A stretch of DNA of 64,000 bases. Source: Nocardia brevicatena NBRC 12119 (GTDB lineage: Bacteria > Actinomycetota > Actinomycetes > Mycobacteriales > Mycobacteriaceae). Position 1 is the stretch's first letter, and every line of letters starts with the position of its first letter. Position numbers and translations under genes: made by a program. Shown here one piece after another: positions 34,560-43,460 of the stretch. Location: NCBI RefSeq assembly GCF_000308495.1, contig NZ_BAFU01000078.1:36060-100059 (forward strand), written 5' to 3'. The notes beneath the pieces are model-generated. The model worked only from the letters and a program-made list of their open reading frames with translations. It did no database searches and had not been told where the DNA came from.

Positions 34560-35837
34560 ATGAGTGTCGATAATCGCCGTTCCGTGCGCGCGAGGGAAAG
34601 CCAAGACCTCGCGAAGGCCGGCGAGCCGGCACCCAGACAGATCCGGCGCCGGCCGAAGAACCGCCGGGCCCAGATCGCCGCGGCAGCGGCCAACGCGTTC
34701 GGAACGCTCGGCTACCACGGCGTGAGCATGGAGGATATCGCCTCCGGCCTCGGTATCAGCTCCGCCGCCCTCTACCGGCACTACCCCAGCAAGTACGCGC
34801 TGTTCCGGGAGGAACTGCTGCGGGTCGGCCAGGCCATGACCGAATCGGTGCGGTTGCCGGACGAGGCGGGGCAGTGGCCGCCCGAGCGTCGGTTCCGCCA
34901 TCTTCTCGACACCCTGATCACCGTCACGGTGACCAACCGCACCAGTGTCACCCTGGTCCGCTGGGAGGGCCGCTACCTGGAGGACCCTGACGAGCGGGTC
35001 CGTATCGAGCAGCAGACCACCATCCTGTCCGCGCTCGACACCCAACTCGCGCTGCTGCGTCCCGAACTCTCCGACGGCGACCGCGGAGTCCTGGTCGCCT
35101 CCATTCTGTCGACCATCACCAGCATCGCCGACCACCATGCCTCGCTCCCGGCGAAACCACTGACCTCCCTGTTGGTCTCGGCGTGTATGGACCTCGCGGG
35201 CGCGACACTGCCACCGCCCACCGAGGGAGAACCCGCTCGGACGGTGGAAATCCCCGAGTCCTTCAAACACGAACTACTGCTGCGCAAGGCGGTCGAACTG
35301 TTTCACGCGCGCGGCTATCCGAACGTGAGCGTGGAGGATATCGCCACCGCCGCCGGCCTATCCGCCGCATCGGCGGTCTACCGCTTCTACCGCGGTAAAA
35401 GCGATATCCTGACCGCCGCGTTCCGGCGCGCCGCCGACCGAGTGGCCGGCGCCATCGGCCCGGCGGTGGCGGTGACCGATAACGCGGAGGCGGCGCTGAC
35501 CTCGCTGATCCGCCAGTATGTGGACGGCTCGTTCGCCGAACGCGCGCTCACCTTCGTCTACTACACCGAATTCCAGCATGTCCCGGCCGAGCAACGAACC
35601 GCGTTGCGCAATATCCAGCGGGTCAGCGTCGAGGAGTGGGCGCGATTGCTGCGCGAGGTCCGTCCCGACCTGTCCTCGGCGCAGTCGCGATTTTTGGTGC
35701 ATGCCGGCTTCGCACTGGTCGTCGACCTCGGGCAGACGTTCGACACCGCCCCCATCGCGTCCCAGGAGCGGGTCGCGCGCCTGGTACAGACCGTGCTGTT
35801 CGGGCGACCGGCCCAGGACCGACGGCCTATCGGGTAA
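34560..35837 (+). CDS. TetR-type regulator with two HTH domains in one chain
   Basis: A 425-residue protein with two TetR units. The first HTH is near residues 38-85 (AFGTLGYHGVSMEDIASGLG, ISSAALYRHYPSKYALFREE), followed by a helical domain. The second is near 240-290 (LFHARGYPNVSVEDIATAAG, then ASAVYRFYRGKSDILTAAF), followed by a second helical domain. Ordinary TetR proteins are about 200 residues and act as dimers, so one chain may mimic a dimer or recognise two different half sites. The start at ATG 34560 is reasonable. No adjacent operon obviously depends on it. Confidence 0.85.
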   Translation: MSVDNRRSVRARESQDLAKAGEPAPRQIRRRPKNRRAQIAAAAANAFGTLGYHGVSMEDIASGLGISSAALYRHYPSKYALFREELLRVGQAMTESVRLPDEAGQWPPERRFRHLLDTLITVTVTNRTSVTLVRWEGRYLEDPDERVRIEQQTTILSALDTQLALLRPELSDGDRGVLVASILSTITSIADHHASLPAKPLTSLLVSACMDLAGATLPPPTEGEPARTVEIPESFKHELLLRKAVELFHARGYPNVSVEDIATAAGLSAASAVYRFYRGKSDILTAAFRRAADRVAGAIGPAVAVTDNAEAALTSLIRQYVDGSFAERALTFVYYTEFQHVPAEQRTALRNIQRVSVEEWARLLREVRPDLSSAQSRFLVHAGFALVVDLGQTFDTAPIASQERVARLVQTVLFGRPAQDRRPIG

Positions 35838-36040
35838 CCGGTTCGAATGGGTTGTTCATCTGGTCGACCGGCCGGCGCCCGTCGACCTTCTCCATCCGCA
35901 TCACCATGGCCAACCGGGCATACCTCGACCGTCACCGCCGAGCACGACCGGTCGATGATTACCGTCCCGTGACCCAAGTCGAATGGCTCGGGTTCGAGGA
36001 GCACTTCGACCAGCGCAAAGTCGCCCCCGTCGACCTCGGC
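35827..36040 (-). pseudogene. 3' remnant of a frameshifted gene
   Basis: On the minus strand two protein-like stretches in different frames join near 35938. Upstream is a run with EVDGGDFALVEVLLEPEPFD and DLGHGTVIIDRSCSAVTVE. After a single-base shift it continues as RYARLAMVMRMEKVDGRRPV to a stop at 35827-35829, overlapping the end of the TetR gene. Stops lie upstream of the first stretch. This looks like the C-terminal end of a decayed gene. The family is not known to me, and the call rests on composition alone. Confidence 0.35.
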
Positions 36041-36614
36041 ATACCAGCTGTCGGCTCCTGGAACGGATCAGGACACAACACAGTGGGACCCTTGTCGACG
36101 TCAATCTGGAGAGGCGGCGGTGTGGCAACTCCGACCGAAGCGGCGCTGCGTTCCTTCGATCAGCGCGACCACCAGATCGGCGAAAGTGCGGAGAAGGATC
36201 CGGAAGAACAAACTGCCGATCTGAACCGAACCGGACGAGCGCGGGATGCTACACCGTGGACGTAAGCAGCGAATTTCTCGTTAATGGATTGGCGTACAAC
36301 CATCTACGCAGCACCATCAGGGGAGTTGACGGAAATCTCACTGTATCAGCGGATTTCCCCGGATGATCCCCGCCGGTGCCGGACCTTCCCCGTGTCCGGC
36401 GCCGGCGTGGAATCCGGTGATCTCGAGTCGCACTTGGGATCTCGTTCACACCGCTGTCCAGGGTACTGGCAATCGCCGAGATACCGGGGAGATCCCGTCG
36501 GGGTGTCCCGAGTTTTCGGTGCATTTGCGCCGAGTCGTGTTGGCAGCGCATTGATCACATGCGATCGGCATCTCGCCGGGTACCGCCGCGGAAATCGGCG
36601 CGCCAGGCCCGTGA
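36041..36614. other. long intergenic stretch, nothing recognised
   Basis: About 570 bases lie between the decayed gene and mftG. Short frames on both strands are unconvincing. No clear promoter, RNA or inverted repeat stands out. It may contain further remains of the decayed gene. Confidence 0.45.
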
Positions 36615-38099
36615 TCAGCGCAGATACTCCGCAATCCGTTCCGCGAGTAGCACCGTCGTCGCCTGCGGTCCCCGGCACAGGGCCACCGGAACGATGGAGA
36701 GGTCGGCCACCGACAAACCGGAGATTCCGTGTACCGCACCCCGATCATCGACCACCGCGCGCGGATCGGTCACCGAACCCATGCGGCAGGTTCCGGACAG
36801 ATGTTGCGAGGTGCCCAGAGAACGGGTCAGCCACTCACCTGGCACGGCGGCCGGGACCGTTCCATCCCACTGGGGATCGGCGGAGCCCACCGGTTGCGCC
36901 CCCATTCGCCGCAGCAGGTCTATGGCCAGTACCGAGGCGCTGCCCAGCCGGGACAGATCGGTTCCTTCGGTGAGATACCGGTATTCGATGATCGGCGGCA
37001 CCAGCGGATCGGCCGACCGCAACCGCAGGGATCCGCTGCCGTGCGGGCGCATGAGGGCGACTCCCAGCTGCCGTACCCCGGGTACAAAAACGGCCGTGTA
37101 CGGGCGGATCTCGATATCCTCGAAGGCCAGGACGGATTCCAGCGGCACCGTTCGCCCCAGCGCCGCCGGGTGACGGTAGGTGATCCCGATTTCGGGATGG
37201 TCGAGGCACCACGCGCCGACAGGGGACGGACATACCACCGAGATCCCCAGCGCCTTCAATTGGTCGGGCGGCCCTACACCGGAACGCAGTAGCAGGGCGG
37301 CCGTTTCGATCGTGCCCGCGCACAGCACCACCCGGTCGGCCCACAGCGTCTGTTCGCGGCCTTCGATCAGGCAGTCCACGCCCGTCACGCGGTCTCCACG
37401 AAAACGTAGCCGGGTGACGGCCGTGTTTCCCGTGATGGTCAGGTTCGGGCGCGGCAGCACCGGCAGCAGGTACGACCGGGCGGTGCCTATCCGCTCCCGG
37501 CGTCCGGCCTCGTCGGCGGGACCGATATTGCACGGCACCGGCCCCACCCCGGAATCCGGCCCGCCGGGCATCGCGTTCCAGTCGGCGACCGGGGGAAAGC
37601 CCAGTTCATCGCATGCCGCGGCGAAGTCCTCGGTGAGGCCCGCGGCCCGAAAGATCCGCCGCACCGGAACCGGTCCCCCGCGGCCGTGCCCGGGGAGGTC
37701 GGCGTAGTCGTAGTCGTGTTCGAGCGCGCGGTAGTACGGCAGGACCGCCTGGAAATCCCATGCGCGACTGCCGGCTTCGCTGCTCCAGGCGGCGAAGTCC
37801 CCGGCGGTGGCGCGGACGAAATAGCAGCCGTTGACGGATCCGGAACCGCCGACCACCGTGCCGCGCACAATACTTCCGGACCGCCCGGCGGTGAGTTCGA
37901 CCGGATAGCGCCGCAGCCAGGGGGCGTCCGCGGCGAGCGGGAGACCGGTGCCGTCGCGCAGTTCCTCGGGGAACAGTTCGGCGGTGGTCCACACCGGGCC
38001 GGCCTCCACCACGCGCACGATATGCGAGGGGTCCTCGCTCAGCCTGGCCGCCAGCACACAGCCGGAGGTTCCGGCGCCGACGATCAGGGTGTGCACCAT
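36615..38099 (-). CDS. mftG: mycofactocin-associated GMC oxidoreductase MftG
   Basis: A 494-residue flavoprotein of the glucose-methanol-choline family. The FAD-binding start TLIVGAGTSGCVLAARLSED is at the N-terminus. GTVVGGSGSVNGCYFVRATA (about 94-113) and the C-terminal SQHLSGTCRMGSVTDPRAVV carry the flavin and active-site His regions. The context (mftA, mftBC and mftF upstream on the same strand) identifies it as MftG, proposed to reoxidise mycofactocinol and pass electrons to the respiratory chain. ATG 38099 begins 16 bases after the mftF stop. It is the last gene of the locus. Confidence 0.88.
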   Translation of the reverse strand: MVHTLIVGAGTSGCVLAARLSEDPSHIVRVVEAGPVWTTAELFPEELRDGTGLPLAADAPWLRRYPVELTAGRSGSIVRGTVVGGSGSVNGCYFVRATAGDFAAWSSEAGSRAWDFQAVLPYYRALEHDYDYADLPGHGRGGPVPVRRIFRAAGLTEDFAAACDELGFPPVADWNAMPGGPDSGVGPVPCNIGPADEAGRRERIGTARSYLLPVLPRPNLTITGNTAVTRLRFRGDRVTGVDCLIEGREQTLWADRVVLCAGTIETAALLLRSGVGPPDQLKALGISVVCPSPVGAWCLDHPEIGITYRHPAALGRTVPLESVLAFEDIEIRPYTAVFVPGVRQLGVALMRPHGSGSLRLRSADPLVPPIIEYRYLTEGTDLSRLGSASVLAIDLLRRMGAQPVGSADPQWDGTVPAAVPGEWLTRSLGTSQHLSGTCRMGSVTDPRAVVDDRGAVHGISGLSVADLSIVPVALCRGPQATTVLLAERIAEYLR

Positions 38100-38115
38100 C
38101 TGCGACGGATCCGGC

Positions 38116-39516
38116 TCAGCGCGGCGGCAGGGTGGGTCGCAGCGCCTCCGGACTGCGCGCCCGGACCGCGCCCAGCCACAGACCGGCCCCGTAGCCGATA
38201 TCGTCGAGCCGGCGGAAGACCAGGTAGCGCAGCGGGTCCAGTCCACCGGAATCGCGATGGGTGTACCAGTCGGCCAGACCGTCGGCCAATGCCATGGTCA
38301 GCGCTATACCGCGGATACGCCGGGAGAGCAGCATGGCCACCAGGGTCACCGGCCAGTAGTGGCGGCACATGGCCGACGCCAGCCGCCATACGCCGGCGCA
38401 GTATCCGCGGGCCAGATAGATCGCGGCGATCCGGGTGGGATTGTCCACCCCCGTGAACAGCGGACGCATCCGACGCAGCGCGGCCAGCAGGGTGGTCGCC
38501 CCGCAGGCGAAACCCCACCGGGTGCGGGTGGCGAAGAAGACCGTCGCCAGGACGGTCCAGATCGGCACCGACAGGGGTGTCACCTTCCCGGCGTGCCGTT
38601 CGCTCAGCGGAGCGGCACCGGTTCCGTAGAACACCTTGCGTCGAAACCAGTCGCGGAACGACACCCGATGGTCGTGGGCCACCTGCGCGGCCGGTTCGTA
38701 GCGCAGCCGCCACCCCGCGCGCTCCAGCCGCCAGCACAGGTCGACATCCTCGGCCACCTGCATGGTCTCGTCGAAACCGCCTTCGGCCAACAGCACGTCA
38801 CGCCGCACCAGCAGGGCCGCGCTGGGCACATACGACACCACCCCGCGCGACTGCACCGCCGATTCACGCCGTCCCAGATCCAGCGACGAGCGGGTGTGCT
38901 CGTAGCGGGCCAGGGTATTGGACTCCGGGTCGAGCGCGACGATGCGCGGTGCCACCAGCGCCACCTCCGGATCGCTGAAATGGCCGAGCATGACCTCCAG
39001 CCAACTGCTGCGCGGCACCACGTCCGAATCGAGGAAGGCCACGAACTGGGTTGTCGCGGCCCGTAAACCGGTGTTGCGGGCCGCGGCCGGGCCGCGTTGC
39101 CGCTCGTGCCGCAGGACGGTGACGTGGCAGCGGAGCCTCTGCTCGTCGGGAAGGCGCACCGGTTCGTTCGAACCGTCGTCCACGACGATCACCGTATGGC
39201 CGCGCAGGGCGCCCAGCAGGCGCAGCAGCCCGCCCTGGTTGTTGTGCAGCGGCACGATGACCGTGACGTCCTGCGGCGAGGGCAGCAGCCGGGGCCGGGG
39301 GTTGGCCACGCCGGAATCCAGCAGCCGGCGGGCCACCACGGCCGACTGTGGGCCGTCCACCTCGAGATATCCGTCCCCGATCATTTCCGCGGCCTCCGGA
39401 GCGAGCCGCAGCAACCGGGCAGGCGAACCACCGATCAGGATGCGTCCCCCCGAGTATGCGCGTACCCGCGGGTCGATCCGCACCCCGAATCCATCGGGCA
39501 GGCGATCATGGCGCAT
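38116..39516 (-). CDS. mftF: mycofactocin glycosyltransferase MftF
   Basis: A 466-residue family 2 glycosyltransferase. The N-terminal [20 protein letters not shown] is the standard opening of MftF. The GT-A domain holds [34 protein letters not shown] and [14 protein letters not shown], with hydrophobic segments after about 290 that anchor it to the membrane. It adds glucose units to the mycofactocin redox core. I start it at ATG 39516 ([10 protein letters not shown]); ATG 39525 and 39558 are in frame but add unconserved residues. A gap of about 230 bases separates it from mftBC, where mftD and mftE stand in mycobacteria. Confidence 0.88.
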   Translation of the reverse strand: MRHDRLPDGFGVRIDPRVRAYSGGRILIGGSPARLLRLAPEAAEMIGDGYLEVDGPQSAVVARRLLDSGVANPRPRLLPSPQDVTVIVPLHNNQGGLLRLLGALRGHTVIVVDDGSNEPVRLPDEQRLRCHVTVLRHERQRGPAAARNTGLRAATTQFVAFLDSDVVPRSSWLEVMLGHFSDPEVALVAPRIVALDPESNTLARYEHTRSSLDLGRRESAVQSRGVVSYVPSAALLVRRDVLLAEGGFDETMQVAEDVDLCWRLERAGWRLRYEPAAQVAHDHRVSFRDWFRRKVFYGTGAAPLSERHAGKVTPLSVPIWTVLATVFFATRTRWGFACGATTLLAALRRMRPLFTGVDNPTRIAAIYLARGYCAGVWRLASAMCRHYWPVTLVAMLLSRRIRGIALTMALADGLADWYTHRDSGGLDPLRYLVFRRLDDIGYGAGLWLGAVRARSPEALRPTLPPR

Positions 39517-39743
39517 TCCTGGCATGTTAACTGCAGATTCGACCGCTGACATCAGCACGGTGGAAAAAGTATCGGGGTACGGAAGAACTACGCGAAACCG
39601 TAGCCGAGTAGGCCATGATCTGCGTCACGATTCGTCGGCACCATGACGAATCGCGGCCCGGAGCAACGGCACAGCAATCACTCGGCTGCCGTGTCGTCAC
39701 TCCGGTTGCATTCACCACATATGCCCCATGAGCCGCAATAGCC
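39517..39743. other. gap at the expected position of mftD-mftE
   Basis: In mycobacteria mftD and mftE lie between mftC and mftF. Here only 227 bases remain, with no frame resembling either protein and no obvious scar such as an IS end. Confidence 0.7.
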
Positions 39744-41249
39744 TCATACCAACGGGCTTTCGTCACAGGCCCGCTTCGGCCGCCGCGTGGGCGGCAGCAA
39801 CGTCAGCGGCACCGGTCCCGCCGAGCGGGACCGGCGGGGCGCCGATGTGCGCGAGTGGTCGACGGCCGGACGGGGAACAACCCGACCGGTATCGGCCAGC
39901 GCCGCGGCACCATAGCCCTGGACGCACTCCGGGTCCGGACCGTCGGCGGGCAGCCCGGTGAAGAACTTCGCCGCCATACAACCGCCCCGGCAGGAGTCAT
40001 AGTGGGCACACGAGGAACAGGCCCCGCCCCCACTGGGCTCCCGCAGCTCGGCGAACAGCTCCGACTCCCGCCATACCGCGGCGAAACCGCCGTCGGAGAC
40101 CACATTCCCGGCATGGAACCGCTCATGGATGGCGAATGGGCAGGCGTACACATCGCCCACCGGATCCACCAGGCACACCACGCGGCCCGCACCGCACATA
40201 TTGAGGCCGGGCAGCGCCTGTCCGTAGGCGGACAGATGGAAGAACGAGTCCCCGGTGAGCACACCCTCTCCGTTGCGCAGCAGCCAGTCGTAGAGCTCGC
40301 GCTGCTGCTCCGGCAGTGGATGCAGATCGTCCCAGACGTCGGCACCACGGCCGGACGGACGCAGCCGGGTCAGCCGCAGGGTGGCGCCGTATCGGTCGGC
40401 GATCTCCCGGAACCGATCGAGCTGGCCGATATTGTGCCTGGTCGCGACCACCGACAGCTTCGCGTCCGCGAATCCGGCGGCGGCCAGGTTCTCCAGGGCC
40501 CGAATCGCCATATCGTAGGAACCGGGCCCGCGCACGGCGTCGTTCACCTCGGCGTCGGCGCCGTCCAGCGAGACCTGGACGTCCACATAGTCACTGGCGG
40601 CCAGCCGCCGCGCGGCCTCCGGGGTGATCCGCACACCGTTGGTGGAGAACTTCACCCCCACCTGGTGCGCCGTCGCGTAGTCGACGAGCTCCCAGAAGTC
40701 CGAGCGCACCGTCGGCTCGCCGCCGCCGATATTGACGTAGAACACCTGCATGCGCTGGAACTCGTCGATCAGCGCCTTGCACTGTTCGGTGCTCAGCTCC
40801 CGCGGGTCCCGCCGCCCCGACGAGGACAGGCAGTGCACACAGGACAGATTGCACGCGTAGGTGAGTTCCCAGGTGAGGCAGATCGGGGCCGCCAGCCCGG
40901 ATTCGAACCGGTCCACCAGCCGTACCGCCGGGTCGGCCGGAGCCATGTTCGCCAGTGGCGCCGCCGGCACCAACTCGGCGGTCGGCGGCGCGACGGTGAG
41001 CATGTCCGAATCGACGAGTTGGGTCAGTGCCTTCACATAGGGTTCGGCGTTCTCGTCCCGGACACCCGCCGCTCGCAGGGCCGAGCGGGCCGAGTCGTGA
41101 CCGGGCAGTGACCGCACGATCTCGACGATCCGCGGATTCTTCAGGAACGACAGTTTCCGGTTGCCGAAGTGGTACAGCAGCGCACCGAACGGCTCTGGCC
41201 GCAACGCCACCCTCGGATGTAGCCGCCAGCGGGTCTCCAGGTCGAGCAT
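39744..41249 (-). CDS. mftBC: fused mycofactocin chaperone-radical SAM maturase MftB-MftC
   Basis: A 501-residue chain combining two proteins that are separate in mycobacteria. Residues 1 to about 95 match MftB, the precursor-binding RRE protein (WRLHPRVALRPEPFGALLYH, FGNRKLSFLKNPRIVE). After a linker, from about 110, comes MftC: LTWELTYACNLSCVHCLSSS with the radical SAM C-x3-C-x2-C near 131-138, VNIGGGEPTVR, then a SPASM end with CGAGRVVCLVDPVGDVYACP and CSSCAHYDSCRGGCMAAK. The fused enzyme binds MftA and performs the decarboxylation and crosslinking of its C-terminal Val-Tyr. There is no internal stop or frameshift. ATG 41249 lies 13 bases after the mftA stop. Confidence 0.92.
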   Translation of the reverse strand: MLDLETRWRLHPRVALRPEPFGALLYHFGNRKLSFLKNPRIVEIVRSLPGHDSARSALRAAGVRDENAEPYVKALTQLVDSDMLTVAPPTAELVPAAPLANMAPADPAVRLVDRFESGLAAPICLTWELTYACNLSCVHCLSSSGRRDPRELSTEQCKALIDEFQRMQVFYVNIGGGEPTVRSDFWELVDYATAHQVGVKFSTNGVRITPEAARRLAASDYVDVQVSLDGADAEVNDAVRGPGSYDMAIRALENLAAAGFADAKLSVVATRHNIGQLDRFREIADRYGATLRLTRLRPSGRGADVWDDLHPLPEQQRELYDWLLRNGEGVLTGDSFFHLSAYGQALPGLNMCGAGRVVCLVDPVGDVYACPFAIHERFHAGNVVSDGGFAAVWRESELFAELREPSGGGACSSCAHYDSCRGGCMAAKFFTGLPADGPDPECVQGYGAAALADTGRVVPRPAVDHSRTSAPRRSRSAGPVPLTLLPPTRRPKRACDESPLV

Positions 41250-41262
41250 CTCGGGCCGCCGG

Positions 41263-41409
41263 TCAGTAGACGCCGCACATGCCGTCGATGGACACCTCTT
41301 CGATCAGGGTCTCCTCGATAACCGGCGCGTCCTCCGACCGCGCCTCGACAGTCCCGACCGGGCCGCGGTGATCGGTATCGGCATGTCCGAAGGAGCGGTT
41401 GTCCGCCAT
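41263..41409 (-). CDS. mftA: mycofactocin precursor peptide MftA
   Basis: A 48-codon gene, too short for most gene finders. It starts at ATG 41409 with GGAGGT about 4 nt upstream. The translated peptide ends in EEVSIDGMCGVY followed by TGA, which is the invariant C-terminal core of MftA; the final Val-Tyr becomes the redox core of mycofactocin. The first 30 residues are a variable leader, longer than the roughly 30-residue total of mycobacterial MftA. It is the first gene of the mft operon, 13 bases before the fused mftBC. Identity is very secure because of the core motif and the neighbours. Confidence 0.97.
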   Translation of the reverse strand: MADNRSFGHADTDHRGPVGTVEARSEDAPVIEETLIEEVSIDGMCGVY

Positions 41410-41658
41410 GGGTACCTCCACAGGTTGTACGACACCATCGCCGCCACGGCCGGGGCCGGCGGCGATGCCGACTGCGACCGCCGACTGCGACCGCCGTCAC
41501 ACCATAACGTCATGGGCTGACAAAATGGAACAGTTTTCGTGTGATGGCCGCGCCCGGTTCCGATTCGCTTTGGCTCTAGAATTCCGATGGCAAGCAGCTG
41601 AATAACGGGCAGCTGAACGGGACGTAACGGGCAATACCGCTCGGCGCGCAGAGGTGAC

Positions 41659-42297
41659 ATGGGAGTCGTGCGTATGCAGACGAACGGGGGCGGCAATACA
41701 CTGTCGGAAACCGAGATCGTCGAAGCGGCACTACGGGTCGTGCGCGCGGACGGCGTGGAGAAGCTATCCATGCGCCGGCTGTCCCGAGAACTCGGCGTTT
41801 CCCCGATGGCGCCCTACTACTATGTCGCGGACAAGCGAGAGCTGCTGGACCTGGTCGCCTCGGCGGCGCTGGCCGGCGTGCGCAAACCGCCGCCGGAGGC
41901 CGGACCCTGGCAGCAGCGGCTGCGGGAGCTGGTCGACCAGATCGACGAGCGGTTGCGCAAACATCCAGGCCTCGGCGATGTGCTGATCGAGCAGATGCTG
42001 GGCAAGCAGCTCGACCTCATCGCCTCGATCATGGAGATCCTGTACGAGGCCGGGTTCGGAGAGCGCGATGTCCTGTCCGCCTACGCGACCATCCACACCT
42101 ATCTCTTCGGTCGACGCCGGGTGAACCCGCGGGACCTCGGCACCCCGCCCGATGTGGTGATACCCGACAGCGTGCAGCGGGCCATGCAGCATCTGCCCGA
42201 CCTGCGCGGCCGGTACTCCTACGACTTCGGGATGGAGGTGCTGATCGCCGGGCTGGAAAGCCGCCTTGTCCAGCAGCCCCGGGCCGACGTACGATGA
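41659..42297 (+). CDS. TetR-family regulator
   Basis: A 212-residue TetR protein. Its HTH (VEKLSMRRLSRELGVSPMAP, then YYYVADKRELLDLVA, about 33-67) is of the type with a PYYYV recognition helix, and a helical ligand domain follows. It is divergent from mftA and lies just before kshB, with a KstR-like box 4 bases past its stop. It does not match what I remember of the canonical MftR, whose recognition helix ends in FFRYF, so I do not use that name. It could control mftA, itself or kshB. ATG 41674 is a possible second start; GAGGTG lies before ATG 41659. Confidence 0.8.
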   Translation: MGVVRMQTNGGGNTLSETEIVEAALRVVRADGVEKLSMRRLSRELGVSPMAPYYYVADKRELLDLVASAALAGVRKPPPEAGPWQQRLRELVDQIDERLRKHPGLGDVLIEQMLGKQLDLIASIMEILYEAGFGERDVLSAYATIHTYLFGRRRVNPRDLGTPPDVVIPDSVQRAMQHLPDLRGRYSYDFGMEVLIAGLESRLVQQPRADVR

Positions 42298-42300
42298 AAC

Positions 42301-42314
42301 TGAAACACGTTCTA
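42301..42314 (+). promoter_or_regulatory. KstR-type operator upstream of kshB
   Basis: TGAAACACGTTCTA fits the KstR consensus T-N2-AAC-N2-GTT-N2-A at every fixed position. It lies 4 bases past the tetR stop and 41 bases before the kshB start. In mycobacteria kshB (hmp) belongs to the KstR cholesterol regulon. KstR would be encoded elsewhere in the genome. Confidence 0.65.
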
Positions 42315-42355
42315 GTTTTGTGGCGGTAACCACCGCGCCGGTACGAGAGGACGAG

Positions 42356-43411
42356 ATGACCACCGTCGAAGTTCCCCATGGCTCGCGTTCGGTGGTGCTG
42401 CGAATCGCCGCGGTCATCACCGAAACCGCCGACGCCTGCTCGCTCGTCTTCGACGTGCCCGGCGACCTACGGGAACGCTTCGAGTACAAACCGGGCCAGT
42501 TCCTCACCCTGCGCATCCCCAGTGAACTGACCGGATCGGTGGCCCGCTGCTACTCACTGGCCAGTTCGCCTTACACCGACGACAAGCCCAAGGTCACGGT
42601 GAAGCGGACCGCGGGCGGCTATGGCTCCAACTGGCTGTGCGACAACGCCCGCCCCGGCCAAGAGGTCGAGGTGCTGCCGCCGTCGGGCGTGTTCACCCCG
42701 AAGAACCTCGACGAGGACCTGCTGCTCTTCGCCGCCGGCAGCGGAATCACCCCGGTGATGTCCATCCTGAAGTCCGCGCTGGCCCGCGGCAGCGGCCGAA
42801 TCGTGCTCGTCTACGCCAACCGCGACCAGGACTCGGTGATCTTCGCGACGGAACTGCACGAACTCACCCAGAAGCACCCCGACCGGCTCACCGTCGTCCA
42901 CTGGCTGGAAACCCTCCAGGGCCTGCCCACCGTCTCGGCGCTGATCGGCCTGTCCCGCCCCTACACCGAGTACCGGGCCTTCATGTGCGGGCCCCGGGCC
43001 TTCATGGACAGCGTGCACGAGGCTCTCGGCGGGCTCGGGGTGCCGCGCGACCGCACCCACGCGGAGACCTTCAACTCCCTCGCCGGCGATCCGTTCGCCG
43101 ACCAGACCCCGGTCGAGGTCTCCGAGGAGGAAGCCGCCGACGCCGCCACGGTCGAGGTGGAACTCGACGGCGAAATCCACGAACTGCGCTGGCCGCGCAA
43201 GCAGACCCTGGTCGACATCATGCTCGACAAGGGACTCGATGTCCCCTACTCCTGCCAGGAAGGCGAATGCGGGTCCTGCGCCTGCACCGTCCTGGAAGGC
43301 GAGGTGGAGATGGACAACGCCGAAATCCTGGACCCGGAGGACATCGAGAACGGGTACATCCTCGGCTGCCAGGCACACCCCGTCACGGACCATTTGCGTA
43401 TCCAGTTCTGA
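42356..43411 (+). CDS. kshB: 3-ketosteroid 9-alpha-hydroxylase reductase subunit KshB
   Basis: A 351-residue iron-sulfur flavoprotein reductase. Domains in order: FAD-binding barrel with RCYSLASSPYT (about 62-72), NAD(P)-binding domain with FAAGSGITPVMSIL, and a C-terminal plant-type [2Fe-2S] ferredoxin with CQEGECGSCACTVLEGE and a later GCQ. It passes electrons from NADH to the Rieske oxygenase KshA during steroid ring opening. The arrangement also occurs in phenylacetate-type reductases, but the KstR-like box just upstream favours KshB. ATG 42356 is preceded by AGAGG. The oxygenase KshA is not in the window, as is common. Confidence 0.85.
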   Translation: MTTVEVPHGSRSVVLRIAAVITETADACSLVFDVPGDLRERFEYKPGQFLTLRIPSELTGSVARCYSLASSPYTDDKPKVTVKRTAGGYGSNWLCDNARPGQEVEVLPPSGVFTPKNLDEDLLLFAAGSGITPVMSILKSALARGSGRIVLVYANRDQDSVIFATELHELTQKHPDRLTVVHWLETLQGLPTVSALIGLSRPYTEYRAFMCGPRAFMDSVHEALGGLGVPRDRTHAETFNSLAGDPFADQTPVEVSEEEAADAATVEVELDGEIHELRWPRKQTLVDIMLDKGLDVPYSCQEGECGSCACTVLEGEVEMDNAEILDPEDIENGYILGCQAHPVTDHLRIQF

Positions 43412-43460
43412 GCACGGCTTCCCACTGGGAATGGACCTTCGGCCACCGCCACATAACTGG

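Noticed and set aside
41659-42297. Naming the TetR gene mftR
   Set aside because: It is divergent from mftA, but its recognition helix is not of the type I remember for MftR, and a KstR-type box and kshB follow. Left unnamed.
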